Shown here: piece by piece, positions 24,570 to 32,960 of the stretch
Layout of the letters: each line of letters begins with the position of its first letter
Position numbering within the stretch: position 1 is the stretch's first letter
Origin: Acidobacteriota bacterium
Lineage (GTDB): Bacteria > Acidobacteriota > Thermoanaerobaculia > Multivoradales > JAHZIX01
Reading direction: 5' to 3'
DNA length: 41,395 bases
Assembly (NCBI GenBank): GCA_034211275.1
Contig: JAXHTF010000042.1
Coordinates: 1 to 41,395, forward strand
Program-made: the position numbers and the translations under genes
The notes under the pieces: generated by a model
The model's input: the letters and a program-made list of their open reading frames with translations, nothing else
Database searches by the model: none
Told to the model about the DNA's origin: nothing

Positions 24570-25835
24570 ATGGAATCATCCCTCTCGACACGAACGCCGT
24601 CGGCCCGCCGGAGTCGCCATCGCGAAGCCGGGCCCTGGTTCGATGTCGCTCGGGCCGCGGCGCTGGCCCTCCTGCTCTTGGCCACCGCCTCGGCCTCGGC
24701 TCAGGGACCGCCGTGTCTGCCCTGCATCGGTGTAGTCACCGACGACCCGGCGAAGCTCGCCGCCGTCCTCGCCGTGCCGCCGCGGGTGGCAGGGGAAGCG
24801 CGGCTCTATATCGCCTGGGATGTTGCCGTCGCCTGGGATGTTGCCAGCAACGCCGCCTCCAGCGAGGCTGTGGCCGCCACCGCCCAGGCCGTGCGCGACG
24901 CCGGCGCCCGGCCGTGGCTGCGGCTGATCTTCGAGACTCCCCGCCCCCTGGACGAGCACCGTGAGGAGCTGGCTCAGGAGCTCGAAGCCGCTGCCGGCCT
25001 CGCCCGCGCCGCCGGTGAGCATGCCCACTTCCAGATCCTCTGGCAACCGAAGGAGCCACCGGCCGAGGGCGACGCCGCGGCAGTGGCTCCGGTTCCAGCG
25101 GAGGGAGCCCAGGCTCCCCCCGAGGACTATGCGCGCCTCTTCCAGCAGGCGACCGCCGTGCTCGCCGCAGCCCACCCGGGAGCCCCGGTGATCAGCCGTG
25201 CCCTCGATCCCGATCCGGAACAGCTCCACCGCCACCAGCCGGAGCTGTTGGCCACCAGCGGCCGGGGCATCGCCCTCGATCCCCGGTCTCCGGCCGGACT
25301 GGCAGAGCTCGAACCGTCCGTGGGCCGGCTGGCGGAGCTCGGGCCGCGGCGGCCGGTGGTGGTGGACGCCATCCCCTGGCCGGACGACCCACGGGAGGTC
25401 TTGGTCCTCGCCGCCCGCAGCGCCGAGGCGAAGCTTTCCCTCCTCTTCTTCCGGTTGGCGAAAGGACAGACCGAGACTCTGGCCCCCGAAGACTTGACAC
25501 CTCTCGAGCTGCTGGCGCGGGAGTTTCAGGGTGGTGGATTTCTCGATCAGCGGCAGCGGCCGGCGGGTGGTGAGGAAGCCTGGAGCTTCCTCCACGGCGA
25601 GGCGGGCCGGCTGCGCACCGTGGTTCGCCTTGGCGCCGCCAAGGGAGGTGAAATGCTACGCTTCTCAGATCCACATCTCGGCGATCCCGTCGTCCTCGAC
25701 CTCGCCACCGGCGAAGCGCGGCCCGTGCCGGGGATTCGGCGCACCGAGGAGGAGCTGTTGGTGCCCCTCGCCACCGACGATCCGGTGACGCTGCTGGTCT
25801 TTCCCGAGACCGCGGTGGGCTCCAGCGGAGGCTGA
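24570..25835 (+). CDS. Secreted protein, glycosidase-like fold suspected
   Basis: A 421-residue exported protein with a signal peptide (about 20-45, ending ASASAQG). The mature part (about 50-320) alternates short strands and amphipathic helices (RLYIAWDVA, RPWLRLIFETP, HFQILWQPKEP, RPVVVDAIPWP), the rhythm of a TIM barrel. The final 90 residues are beta-rich (LRTVVRLGAAKGGEMLRF, VVLDLATGEARPV, PVTLLVFPE), like the C-terminal sandwich of some glycoside hydrolases. No catalytic acid pair can be assigned with confidence, so enzyme activity is not claimed. An in-frame 18-bp duplication (24811-24846) gives AWDVAVAWDVA. The ATG at 24570 is chosen because the signal peptide follows and a promoter sits directly upstream; longer starts overlap the divergent gene. 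Confidence 0.65.
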   Translation: MESSLSTRTPSARRSRHREAGPWFDVARAAALALLLLATASASAQGPPCLPCIGVVTDDPAKLAAVLAVPPRVAGEARLYIAWDVAVAWDVASNAASSEAVAATAQAVRDAGARPWLRLIFETPRPLDEHREELAQELEAAAGLARAAGEHAHFQILWQPKEPPAEGDAAAVAPVPAEGAQAPPEDYARLFQQATAVLAAAHPGAPVISRALDPDPEQLHRHQPELLATSGRGIALDPRSPAGLAELEPSVGRLAELGPRRPVVVDAIPWPDDPREVLVLAARSAEAKLSLLFFRLAKGQTETLAPEDLTPLELLAREFQGGGFLDQRQRPAGGEEAWSFLHGEAGRLRTVVRLGAAKGGEMLRFSDPHLGDPVVLDLATGEARPVPGIRRTEEELLVPLATDDPVTLLVFPETAVGSSGG

Positions 25836-25873
25836 GGTTCAACGGGCTGCCGCAAGAGCGAAGGAATCGAGCC

Positions 25874-26182
25874 ATGCCCCATCGTTCAGAGACCGAGGCC
25901 GGTGAAGAGATGATGCCGGAGGAAACCTTCGAAATGGAGATCACCGACATCCTCGATCTCCACAGCTTCCCACCGCGGGAGGTCAAGGATCTGGTGCAGG
26001 AGTATCTGGAGGTCGCCTACCAGCGGGGCCTGAGAAACCTGCGCATCATCCACGGCCGAGGCATCGGCGTACAGCGCAAGACCGTGCGCCGCATCCTCGA
26101 ACGCCATCCGCGGGTCCAGGCCTATGGCGACGCGCCGGCGGAGGCCGGCGGCTGGGGCGCCACCTGGGTCGAGATGGAATGA
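25874..26182 (+). CDS. Smr domain protein
   Basis: A 102-residue small MutS-related (Smr) domain protein. After a 20-residue acidic leader it has the conserved LDLHSFPPREVKDLVQEYL (27-45; LDLH motif) and IIHGRGIGVQRKTVRRIL (58-75; HGRG motif), then the final strand GGWGATWVEME. Smr domains are nicking endonucleases acting on branched DNA or RNA; stand-alone versions are now linked to cleavage of mRNA on collided ribosomes. The two catalytic-type motifs are present. GAAGGA precedes the ATG. Only 4 bp separate it from the deacetylase-like gene, so they are co-transcribed; the functional link is unclear. Confidence 0.9.
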   Translation: MPHRSETEAGEEMMPEETFEMEITDILDLHSFPPREVKDLVQEYLEVAYQRGLRNLRIIHGRGIGVQRKTVRRILERHPRVQAYGDAPAEAGGWGATWVEME

Positions 26183-26186
26183 AGCC

Positions 26187-28022
26187 ATGGCGCTTTCCCG
26201 CTGGCTCCACCCCCTGCTCCGCAGCTGCCGGCTGCTCCGCCGCCATTTGTGGCCCGTACCGGTGGACGTGGTGTACTCCGAAAAGTACCAGCTGAGCCAC
26301 TCCACCGCCCCCCACGACCCTCAGCGCTCGGAGCACATCCTCACCTTTCTCCTCGCTGAAGGTCTGGTACTGCCCAAACGCCTGCATCGTCCTCGCATCG
26401 CCTCCGTGCGCAACCTGCGGCGAGTGCACACCGACAACTACCTCGAATCCCTCCGGGATACCGCGGTGCTGCAGAAGATCACCGGTATGACCGCCTCCCA
26501 GGCGGACCTCGACTCCTACGTGGACATCCAGCGCTACATGGTGGGGGGCACCCATCAGGCGGTGAAGCTCGCCCTCGAGCAGCACAACACCGTGATCCAT
26601 CTGGGGGGCGGGCTGCATCACGCCCACGCCGACCGCGGCCGGGGCTTCTGCATCCTCAACGATGTGGCGGTGGCGGTGCGTGACGCCCGCGCCGGCGGCT
26701 TTGCGGGCCGAGTGCTGATCATCGACCTCGACCTGCACCACGGCGACGGCACCGAAGCGATCTTCGCCAAGGACGAGACGGTCCACACCTTCTCCATCCA
26801 CAACCGATCCTGGCAGGACATACCGGCGGTGGCGAGCACCAATATCGAGCTCGGCAGCGACGTGGACGACGATACCTACCTACGGGCGCTCCGCCGCCAC
26901 CTGCCGCCACTGCTCGAAGAGCTGCGGCCGCGGCTGGTGATCTACCTCGCCGGCGTCGACCCGGCGGCCACCGACGCCCTGGGAGACTGGCGCATCACCA
27001 CCCAGGGCATGCTCGCCCGGGACCGCTTCGTGGCGCAGCAGATCCACCGTCTGCGCCAGGGAGCCACCCCGTGGGTGATCACCCTCGCCGGCGGCTACGG
27101 CACCCGGGCCTGGCGCTACAGCGGCCGTTTCTTTTCCTCGCTGCTCAACGGCGGCCGGGCACTGGAGCCCCCGTCCACGGACGAGATCACCCTCGAGCGC
27201 TATCGGCGTCTCTCCAGCCTGCTGCAGCCGGAGGAGCTCACCGGCATCCCTAGCACCGGCAGCTCCGGCGGCGACGATTGGCAGCTCACCCCCGAAGACA
27301 TCTACGGCGCCCTCGGTGACCGCCGGGAGAGTCGCTTCCTGAGCTACTACTCCAAACACGGCATCGAGCTGGTGCTGGAACGTTCCGGCCTGCTGGACCG
27401 CCTGCGCTCCCTGGGCTTCCGACACCTGACGGTGGATTGGGATCTGGACAACGCCGCCGGACAGACCATCCGGGTGCTGTGCATCGACCGCGGCCAAGAG
27501 CTCTTGGGAGAGCTGCGAGCCCAGCGGGAGCGGCGGCTGATTCCCGGGATGGAGCTGCTGCAGGTGGAGTGGTTGCTGCTGCAGAATCCCCGCGCCACCT
27601 TCGAAGATGGGCGGCCACCACTGCCCGGCCAGGAGCACCCGGGGCTCGGCATGCTGCGGGACGTCGTCGCCATGCTGCTAGTGATGTGCGAGCGCCTTGG
27701 GCTAGACGGGCTCTCCTTCGTGCCCTCCCACTACCACCTGGCCGCCACCTCCCACAAAGTGCTGCGTTTTCTGGAGCCGGAGCACGAGCGACTGTACCGA
27801 GGCCTCCACAAGGCCCTGGCGGAGCTCTCCGTCGCCGAAGCCAGCCGGGCAGTAGATGAGGAGAGGATAGTGGACGCCGAAACCGGGGAGCCCTTCCGCT
27901 GGCGCCCCATGCCCATGGTGCTGCCGGTGAGTGACCGGCTCAAGGAGGAACTCGCCAACCGCTGGCAGAAGATGGACGAGGAAGAGCCTTCGGCGACGCC
28001 ACGATTCATCCTGCGCCGCTGA
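26187..28022 (+). CDS. Histone deacetylase-fold amidohydrolase with extra C-terminal domain
   Basis: A 611-residue protein. The N-terminal half (about 25-325) is a class II-like deacetylase/acetylpolyamine amidohydrolase fold: general-base His pair 144-145 (GGGLHHAHADRGRGFCILND), zinc ligands Asp182 and His184 (DLDLHHGDGT), Asp258 (AGVDPAATDALGD) and the transition-state Tyr304 (AGGYG). It should remove acyl groups from a lysine, polyamine or similar amine. The C-terminal half (about 375-600) is a separate domain I cannot name, with VDWDLDNAAGQTIRVLCI, QVEWLLLQNPRATF and PPLPGQEHPGLGM. Single-domain bacterial homologues are usually 300-370 residues, so this is a fusion. The ATG at 26187 follows the Smr stop by 4 bp; a longer in-frame start would overlap the smr gene. 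Confidence 0.88.
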   Translation: MALSRWLHPLLRSCRLLRRHLWPVPVDVVYSEKYQLSHSTAPHDPQRSEHILTFLLAEGLVLPKRLHRPRIASVRNLRRVHTDNYLESLRDTAVLQKITGMTASQADLDSYVDIQRYMVGGTHQAVKLALEQHNTVIHLGGGLHHAHADRGRGFCILNDVAVAVRDARAGGFAGRVLIIDLDLHHGDGTEAIFAKDETVHTFSIHNRSWQDIPAVASTNIELGSDVDDDTYLRALRRHLPPLLEELRPRLVIYLAGVDPAATDALGDWRITTQGMLARDRFVAQQIHRLRQGATPWVITLAGGYGTRAWRYSGRFFSSLLNGGRALEPPSTDEITLERYRRLSSLLQPEELTGIPSTGSSGGDDWQLTPEDIYGALGDRRESRFLSYYSKHGIELVLERSGLLDRLRSLGFRHLTVDWDLDNAAGQTIRVLCIDRGQELLGELRAQRERRLIPGMELLQVEWLLLQNPRATFEDGRPPLPGQEHPGLGMLRDVVAMLLVMCERLGLDGLSFVPSHYHLAATSHKVLRFLEPEHERLYRGLHKALAELSVAEASRAVDEERIVDAETGEPFRWRPMPMVLPVSDRLKEELANRWQKMDEEEPSATPRFILRR

Positions 28023-28050
28023 CCCTTCGCGCCCTGGAGAAAGGGAATCA

Positions 28051-28064
28051 CCGGGAGAGCCCGG
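28051..28064. terminator. Small hairpin between convergent genes
   Basis: CCGGG-AGAG-CCCGG (5-bp stem, tetraloop) lies in the 56-bp gap between the convergent deacetylase and lipoprotein genes. A shared terminator is possible, but there is no T-run. Confidence 0.3.
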
Positions 28065-28078
28065 CAAAGCCGAGGAAG

Positions 28079-28852
28079 CTATCGGCCGCAATACTCTTGG
28101 TTGGAGTGCACCCCGCGCACCGTCACCGGCGAGCCGGCGCGGATGATGAACTCGCTCAGCCCAACCTCGGTGCGCGGATTGCCCCAGTCATAGGTGTAGC
28201 CCAGGCGGGTCCATGGGTAGCCGTCGTCGGAGTAGGAGGTGCTGTGGTACTCCTCGAACCATGCGCGGTACTCCTCGCTCACCGCCACCACCGCCGGCGG
28301 CCCCGGAAAGACCAGCCCGCATTGGGTATCGGTGATTTCCGGATCCGGGCAGGGACGCATGAGATCGTCGGGAAAGACCCAAAACTCGACGAAGCGATCC
28401 TTGCCGACGAGCGGCGGCAGGCCTAGCAACTGCTCCAGCCGGAGCTCCAGACCGACACCGTTGGTGGGCTTGTAGTCCCGGCAGAAATCCTGCACCTCCG
28501 GCACCAGGGTCACCCAACGCCCCGTCGGCAACTGGATCTCGTTGCCTACCTCGTCGTCGAAGCTGCGGCTGCGGGTCCAAGTGACCACCAGTACTTCGCT
28601 GGCGCCGGGCTCGCCGCGCCACACCAGCCCCGGCGTGTAGGGCATCACCGCCCGCAAGCGGCGGGAGATCTCCCACGGCTCGGCGGTGGCGGCGTCGCGG
28701 ATGGCACCGAGGTAGCGATTGCGGAGTTGCTCCGGGTCCGGAGCTCGCTGGGCAGAGCAGGCAGCGAGGAGCAGCACCGCCAGCAGCGACGCCAGCAGCG
28801 ACGGGACCCGCGGGAACGACACCCAGGCGAAAGAAGATCCTTGCGGCTTCAC
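28079..28852 (-). CDS. Conserved-looking lipoprotein of unknown function
   Basis: A 257-residue lipoprotein with a signal peptide and lipobox (LLLAACS, Cys about 32). The mature domain carries well-formed motifs such as MPYTPGLVWRGEPG, VVTWTRSRSF, EVQDFCRDY, EFWVFPDDLMRPCPDPEI, and a final YPWTRLGYTYDWGNPRTEVGLSEFII. It looks like one compact globular domain with about five Cys after the lipobox, but I cannot name a family or activity. The start is a GTG at 28852 with no Shine-Dalgarno sequence and a TAGACT box 6 nt upstream. It is convergent with the deacetylase gene. Its export suggests a periplasmic or outer-membrane role. Confidence 0.75.
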   Translation of the reverse strand: MKPQGSSFAWVSFPRVPSLLASLLAVLLLAACSAQRAPDPEQLRNRYLGAIRDAATAEPWEISRRLRAVMPYTPGLVWRGEPGASEVLVVTWTRSRSFDDEVGNEIQLPTGRWVTLVPEVQDFCRDYKPTNGVGLELRLEQLLGLPPLVGKDRFVEFWVFPDDLMRPCPDPEITDTQCGLVFPGPPAVVAVSEEYRAWFEEYHSTSYSDDGYPWTRLGYTYDWGNPRTEVGLSEFIIRAGSPVTVRGVHSNQEYCGR

Positions 28853-28900
28853 GGGCCGAGTCTATACCCTCGGAGCAAGAATGCTGAATCGTAGGTAGGG

Positions 28901-28994
28901 GCCTGACCTGAGACTTCCCGGTCAGGCTAGTGGGCTGGCGCCCACCCTACGGCCCGCTGGTAGGACTCCGCGAGTAGGGTGGGCGCCAGCCCAC
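28901..28994. repeat. Nested palindromic element (REP-like)
   Basis: A perfect 21-bp inverted repeat (28930-28950 and 28974-28994, core TGGGCTGGCGCCCACCC) encloses a 23-nt loop; each arm is itself partly palindromic around GGCGCC. It is preceded by an 8-bp inverted repeat GCCTGACC/GGTCAGGC (28901-28908, 28920-28927). It lies between divergent genes with no ORF. The form is that of mobile or repetitive extragenic palindromes. Confidence 0.65.
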
Positions 28995-29085
28995 CATGCT
29001 TCGCGCTCATCTTCGGCAACTTCGCACCGTTCGACCCGGCAGGCTCCTAAGCGCCCGTGCTGGCGAACCATGACCTGGGAGGGCT

Positions 29086-30525
29086 ATGAACCGCACCGTG
29101 ACCCTACCTCTGTGGCTGGTAGTGATTCTCGGCGTCTTTGCGCTCTGGGCCCTCCTCGACCGGCTGCTGATCCCGAGCATTCGATGGTATTTCCGCCGCC
29201 GCATCAACCGGGTCATCGATCACTTCAACCGGCGGCTGGCCATCCGCCTCCAGCCGTTCAAGCTGACCAAACGGCAGGTTCTCCTCGACCGCCTGACCTA
29301 CGATCCGGAAGTCCTGGAGGCGGTCGAGGCCTTCGCCCAGGAGCACGAGATGCCCCGGGCGGTGGTGATGAACAAAGTCCAGCGCTACGCCCACGAGATC
29401 GTTCCCGCCTTCAACGCCTACGTCTACTTCCGCGTCGGCTACCTCATCGCCCGTACCGTCGCCCGGCTCCTCTACCGCGTACGCCTGGGCTCCGCCGACG
29501 AGCGAGCCCTGGCGACAGTGGATCCCGAGGCGACGGTGGTCTTCCTGATGAACCACCGCAGCAACATGGATTACGTGCTGGTCTCCTACATGGTGGCGGA
29601 CCGCAGCGCCCTCTCCTACGCCGTCGGAGAGTGGGCGCGTATCTGGCCGCTGGAAACCCTGATCCGCTCCATGGGCGCCTACTTCGTCCGCCGCAAGTCC
29701 CGCAACGCTCTCTATCGCAAAGTGCTCCAGCGCTATGTCCAGATGGCCACCGCCAACGGGGTTACCCAGGCGGTGTATCCGGAGGGTGGCCTGTCCCGGG
29801 ACGGCGCCCTACGCCCCCCCAAGCTGGGCCTGCTGGACTACATGCTGCGGGACTTCGACCCCGACGGCGAACGGGATTTGGTCTTCATCCCGGTGGGGCT
29901 CAACTACGACCGCACCCTGGAGGACCGAACCCTGCTGCGGGATCTCGACCCCGGGGCCGAGCGCAAGGACTTGAAGTCCACCCTCGGCACTACCGTTCGA
30001 TTCGTCGGCAAGCAGCTGCGACTGATGGTGGCCCGGCGCTGGCATCGCTTCGGCTACGCCTGCGTCAACTTCGGAGCTCCCATCTCCACCCGCGCCGAGC
30101 TCGAACGCCTGGGGGTCGATCTGCGGGAGCTCTCCCGGGATGAACGCTTCGCTCGGGTGTCGGAGCTCGCCGAGCGCTGGATGGCAGCGGTGGGGGACGT
30201 GGTGCCGGTGCTTCCCGTCTCGCTGACGGCCACCGTCTTCGCCCGCAGCCCGGAGCAGGCGCTCTCGCTCCTCGAGCTCAAGAGCCGAGTGCAGGAGCTG
30301 ATTCAGCAATTGCAGGGGCAGGGGGCAGCGGTTTACGTGCCCCGGCGGGACGGCGATTACGCCATCAACGTCGGCCTGCGCATGCTCACCCTGCGACGCC
30401 TGGTGGAGGAAGAGGACGGCCTCTATCGGCCGGTACCGGAGGAGCTCCCGGTGCTCACCTACTACGCCAACTCCATCCGCCACCTGCTGCCGTCGGCCAC
30501 CGCCGACGAGTTGCCGGCAGCCTAG
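29086..30525 (+). CDS. Glycerol-3-phosphate/lysophosphatidate acyltransferase (PlsB-like)
   Basis: A 479-residue acyltransferase with one N-terminal membrane helix (about 6-28). The PlsC/PlsB motifs appear in order: motif I NHRSNMD (156-162; His157, Asp162), motif II GAYFVRR (197-203), motif III YPEGGLSRDG (231-240) and motif IV FIPVGLNYD (about 267-275). It acylates glycerol-3-phosphate or a related lysophospholipid at the inner membrane. It is shorter than the roughly 800-residue PlsB of enterobacteria but keeps an alpha-helical N-terminal part and a long C-terminal extension, so it is closer to GPAT/DHAPAT proteins than to small PlsC. The ATG follows a GGGAGGG ribosome site. It converges with the GGDEF gene across 13 bp. 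Confidence 0.86.
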   Translation: MNRTVTLPLWLVVILGVFALWALLDRLLIPSIRWYFRRRINRVIDHFNRRLAIRLQPFKLTKRQVLLDRLTYDPEVLEAVEAFAQEHEMPRAVVMNKVQRYAHEIVPAFNAYVYFRVGYLIARTVARLLYRVRLGSADERALATVDPEATVVFLMNHRSNMDYVLVSYMVADRSALSYAVGEWARIWPLETLIRSMGAYFVRRKSRNALYRKVLQRYVQMATANGVTQAVYPEGGLSRDGALRPPKLGLLDYMLRDFDPDGERDLVFIPVGLNYDRTLEDRTLLRDLDPGAERKDLKSTLGTTVRFVGKQLRLMVARRWHRFGYACVNFGAPISTRAELERLGVDLRELSRDERFARVSELAERWMAAVGDVVPVLPVSLTATVFARSPEQALSLLELKSRVQELIQQLQGQGAAVYVPRRDGDYAINVGLRMLTLRRLVEEEDGLYRPVPEELPVLTYYANSIRHLLPSATADELPAA

Positions 30526-30538
30526 CGGCCCGGGCTCC

Positions 30539-32875
30539 TCAGCGAACCAGCGTCAGCGTACCGGGCTCGACTCGGTTGCGGCCGTCGTCCTTAGCCCGGT
30601 AGAGGCGGCGGTCCGCCAGCTCGATGAGCTGGCGACCGCGCGGTGATTCCTCCCCATCGAAGCAAGCGATGCTCGCCACGCCGACGGTGAGGGTGATGTA
30701 CACCGGCTGCTCCTCTCCCTCCACCAGCAGGGGTGTTTTCGCCACCAGCGAGCGCAACTTCTCCGCCACTCCCACCGCACCGGCCAGCTCGGTCTCGGGC
30801 ATCACCAAGAGGAACTCCTCGCCGCCGTAGCGCCCCAACATGTCGGCGGAGCGCACGTTCTGGCCGAGGGTCGATGCAATGCGCTTGAGCAAGGCGTCCC
30901 CCACCAGGTGACCGTGTTGGTCGTTGACCGCCTTGAAATGATCCAGATCGAGCATGGCGAGGCTCAGCGGGCGGTTGTAACGCAGCGCCCGCTGCAGCTC
31001 CCGATCCAAGTGCTCGAGGATGGCCTCCCGCCGCAGCAGACCGGTCAAGCTCTCCAGCGTGGCGGACTCGAAGAGCCGAGCATTCTCCAGCGCCGAAGCC
31101 ACATGATCCGAGAACAGCCCCATGAGGTCCACCTCCTCCATGGGGAAGCGTCCACCGCTGCTGCGCTGCCCGAGGAGCAACAGCCCCACAAGCCGCTTGC
31201 GATTCACCAGCGGCACCGCGATCTGCGCCTCGAAGGCCGCGAGACGCTGGGCCAGAGCGGCGCTGTGGGGAATCAAAGCCTCCGCCGGCAGAGGTGTCTC
31301 CGCCGCCGTCAGCACCTGCACTCCGGGATCGTCGGGAGCGAGGAGGAAGGTCTGGTCGAAGTCCCGTTCCACTGCTTCCAAGGTGGTGGCGGAGAAGATC
31401 AGAACCCGGCTCTTGGGATCCGCCAGCAGCAGGGTGGCGGAACGCAGATCGAGGATCTCCGCCATCCGCCGCACCAGCGCTTGGCCCATGGCGGGCACCT
31501 TGCCCTCGCCGGGCAGATCCGCCGCCAGCTCCCGCAGCTGCCGCCGCAGCGCCACCCGGCCGGGAAAGAAGCGCCGCTCCACCGAACGTTGGATCAGCCG
31601 CCGGATCGGCGAAAAGAGCAGGCCCAGGAGCAACGAAACCCCGGAGATCAGCCACACCGACAACATTCCCGGCGCCGCTTGTTGCAGCACCGCCATGCCC
31701 ACGAAGACCAGCAGGAGGTACAGGCTGAGCACCACCGAAGCGGTGAGCAGCGAGTACATCAGCCAGCGGCGAAAGCGCTCCTGGGCCTCCAGCAGGTCAT
31801 AACGAATGATGGCAATGAAGATCGCCGGCGGCAGGAACGCCGACGAGACCGGCAGCCCTACCTCCAGCCAGGGCAGGGAACGGCCGAAAGCGGCGGCGGC
31901 GGTGTCCAGCCACACCAGGCCCATCCACGGCAGCAGCCCGGCGAGCACCAGCGCTGCCTGATGACGGCCCTGGGCCCGGGGCCAGCGGATCGCCGCCGTG
32001 GCCAGCAAGAGAGCGGAAATCAGGGCGCCGAGGGGAACCAGGAGCCGATCGAAGACGAAATACAACACCGACTCCGTGGTCGCCCCCAATGGCACCAGCT
32101 CCGGTGCCAGAGCGTTGAGAGCCAGGGGCGTCACCGCCCCCATGGATAGAGCATAGACCGTGGGAATCGCCCAGCGATTGCGCGCGATCCACGGATTGCG
32201 TCCGGGGATCAGCGCCGCCAAATGCAGCTGCAGAGGCTCCTCCAAACCCTGGAGCAAGAACACCAAAGCCCATAAGGCCCCGGACGGTACCGGTGTCATC
32301 AGCCAGGGCGCCGGCAGCGAGAGCTCCAGGGCGATGGCGGCGGCCAGGAGCAAGAGCAACCGGCTGCGCAGGCTCTGCCGCGGCATCAACAGCACCACGA
32401 AGGCGATGGCCAGGTGGACGAGCGCGGGGATGGCCCAGGCGGCGTAGAAACCCCACTCGGCGGGCCGGCCAGGGATCACTTCCTGCTCCAGCCGCTGGCC
32501 TTCCCGCACCACCGTGAAGACTACCGACGGCTGGCCGCGGCGACTCATGATCACGCGGTCGTAGTCCTCGTAGGAGGCCACTGCGACCCCATCGATGGCC
32601 AGCAGAAAGTCCTCCGGCCGAATGTCTCCAAGGCTCGCCGGACCGTCCTCGAGGACTCCCGTGATCCGAAGGCCGTTGACCTCCTCCTCCACGTCCATCC
32701 CCACCCGGACGCTCGCCGTACGGGCTTCCCAGAGTGCCGAAAGCCCTAGCAAGAGCAAGATCGCCACGACCAAGAAGGTCGCGGGGATCACGCCAGAAGT
32801 TCTGTAAATGCGCAATTTGAATTCCGAATATGGGGGGAAGGTTCGTCCAAAGTATAGCAATACATCGGCGAACAT
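30539..32875 (-). CDS. Membrane diguanylate cyclase: PDZ, multi-TM, GAF, GGDEF
   Basis: A 778-residue sensor. A first helix (about 29-49) is followed by an extracytoplasmic PDZ domain (about 58-135; ITGVLEDGPASLGDIRPEDFLLAIDGVAV). About seven to eight helices (141-420), a GAF domain (about 445-600) and a C-terminal GGDEF domain (605-775) come next. The active site is GGEEF (684-688), with the inhibitory I-site RSAD (675-678) exactly 5 residues upstream, so c-di-GMP synthesis with product inhibition is expected. There is no EAL domain. The PDZ may sense periplasmic peptide C-termini. The ATG at 32875 has a modest AGAG upstream; a later start near the first helix cannot be excluded. It is convergent with the acyltransferase gene. 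Confidence 0.9.
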   Translation of the reverse strand: MFADVLLYFGRTFPPYSEFKLRIYRTSGVIPATFLVVAILLLLGLSALWEARTASVRVGMDVEEEVNGLRITGVLEDGPASLGDIRPEDFLLAIDGVAVASYEDYDRVIMSRRGQPSVVFTVVREGQRLEQEVIPGRPAEWGFYAAWAIPALVHLAIAFVVLLMPRQSLRSRLLLLLAAAIALELSLPAPWLMTPVPSGALWALVFLLQGLEEPLQLHLAALIPGRNPWIARNRWAIPTVYALSMGAVTPLALNALAPELVPLGATTESVLYFVFDRLLVPLGALISALLLATAAIRWPRAQGRHQAALVLAGLLPWMGLVWLDTAAAAFGRSLPWLEVGLPVSSAFLPPAIFIAIIRYDLLEAQERFRRWLMYSLLTASVVLSLYLLLVFVGMAVLQQAAPGMLSVWLISGVSLLLGLLFSPIRRLIQRSVERRFFPGRVALRRQLRELAADLPGEGKVPAMGQALVRRMAEILDLRSATLLLADPKSRVLIFSATTLEAVERDFDQTFLLAPDDPGVQVLTAAETPLPAEALIPHSAALAQRLAAFEAQIAVPLVNRKRLVGLLLLGQRSSGGRFPMEEVDLMGLFSDHVASALENARLFESATLESLTGLLRREAILEHLDRELQRALRYNRPLSLAMLDLDHFKAVNDQHGHLVGDALLKRIASTLGQNVRSADMLGRYGGEEFLLVMPETELAGAVGVAEKLRSLVAKTPLLVEGEEQPVYITLTVGVASIACFDGEESPRGRQLIELADRRLYRAKDDGRNRVEPGTLTLVR

Positions 32876-32900
32876 GTCTCTTCGTCCACGTCGAAAAGCA

Positions 32901-32946
32901 AACGACCCTGCTCAGCCGAAGCCGGGCAGGGTCGTTGAGAGGGGCC
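32901..32946 (-). terminator. Rho-independent terminator of the OmpA-like gene
   Basis: An 11-bp perfect stem (AACGACCCTGC at 32901-32911, GCAGGGTCGTT at 32936-32946) is followed on the minus strand by TGCTTTT. It starts 14 bp after the OmpA-like stop and ends before the GGDEF start codon, so it separates the two transcripts. This is the best-formed terminator in the window. Confidence 0.75.
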
Positions 32947-32960
32947 TTCGGGAGGGGTCG

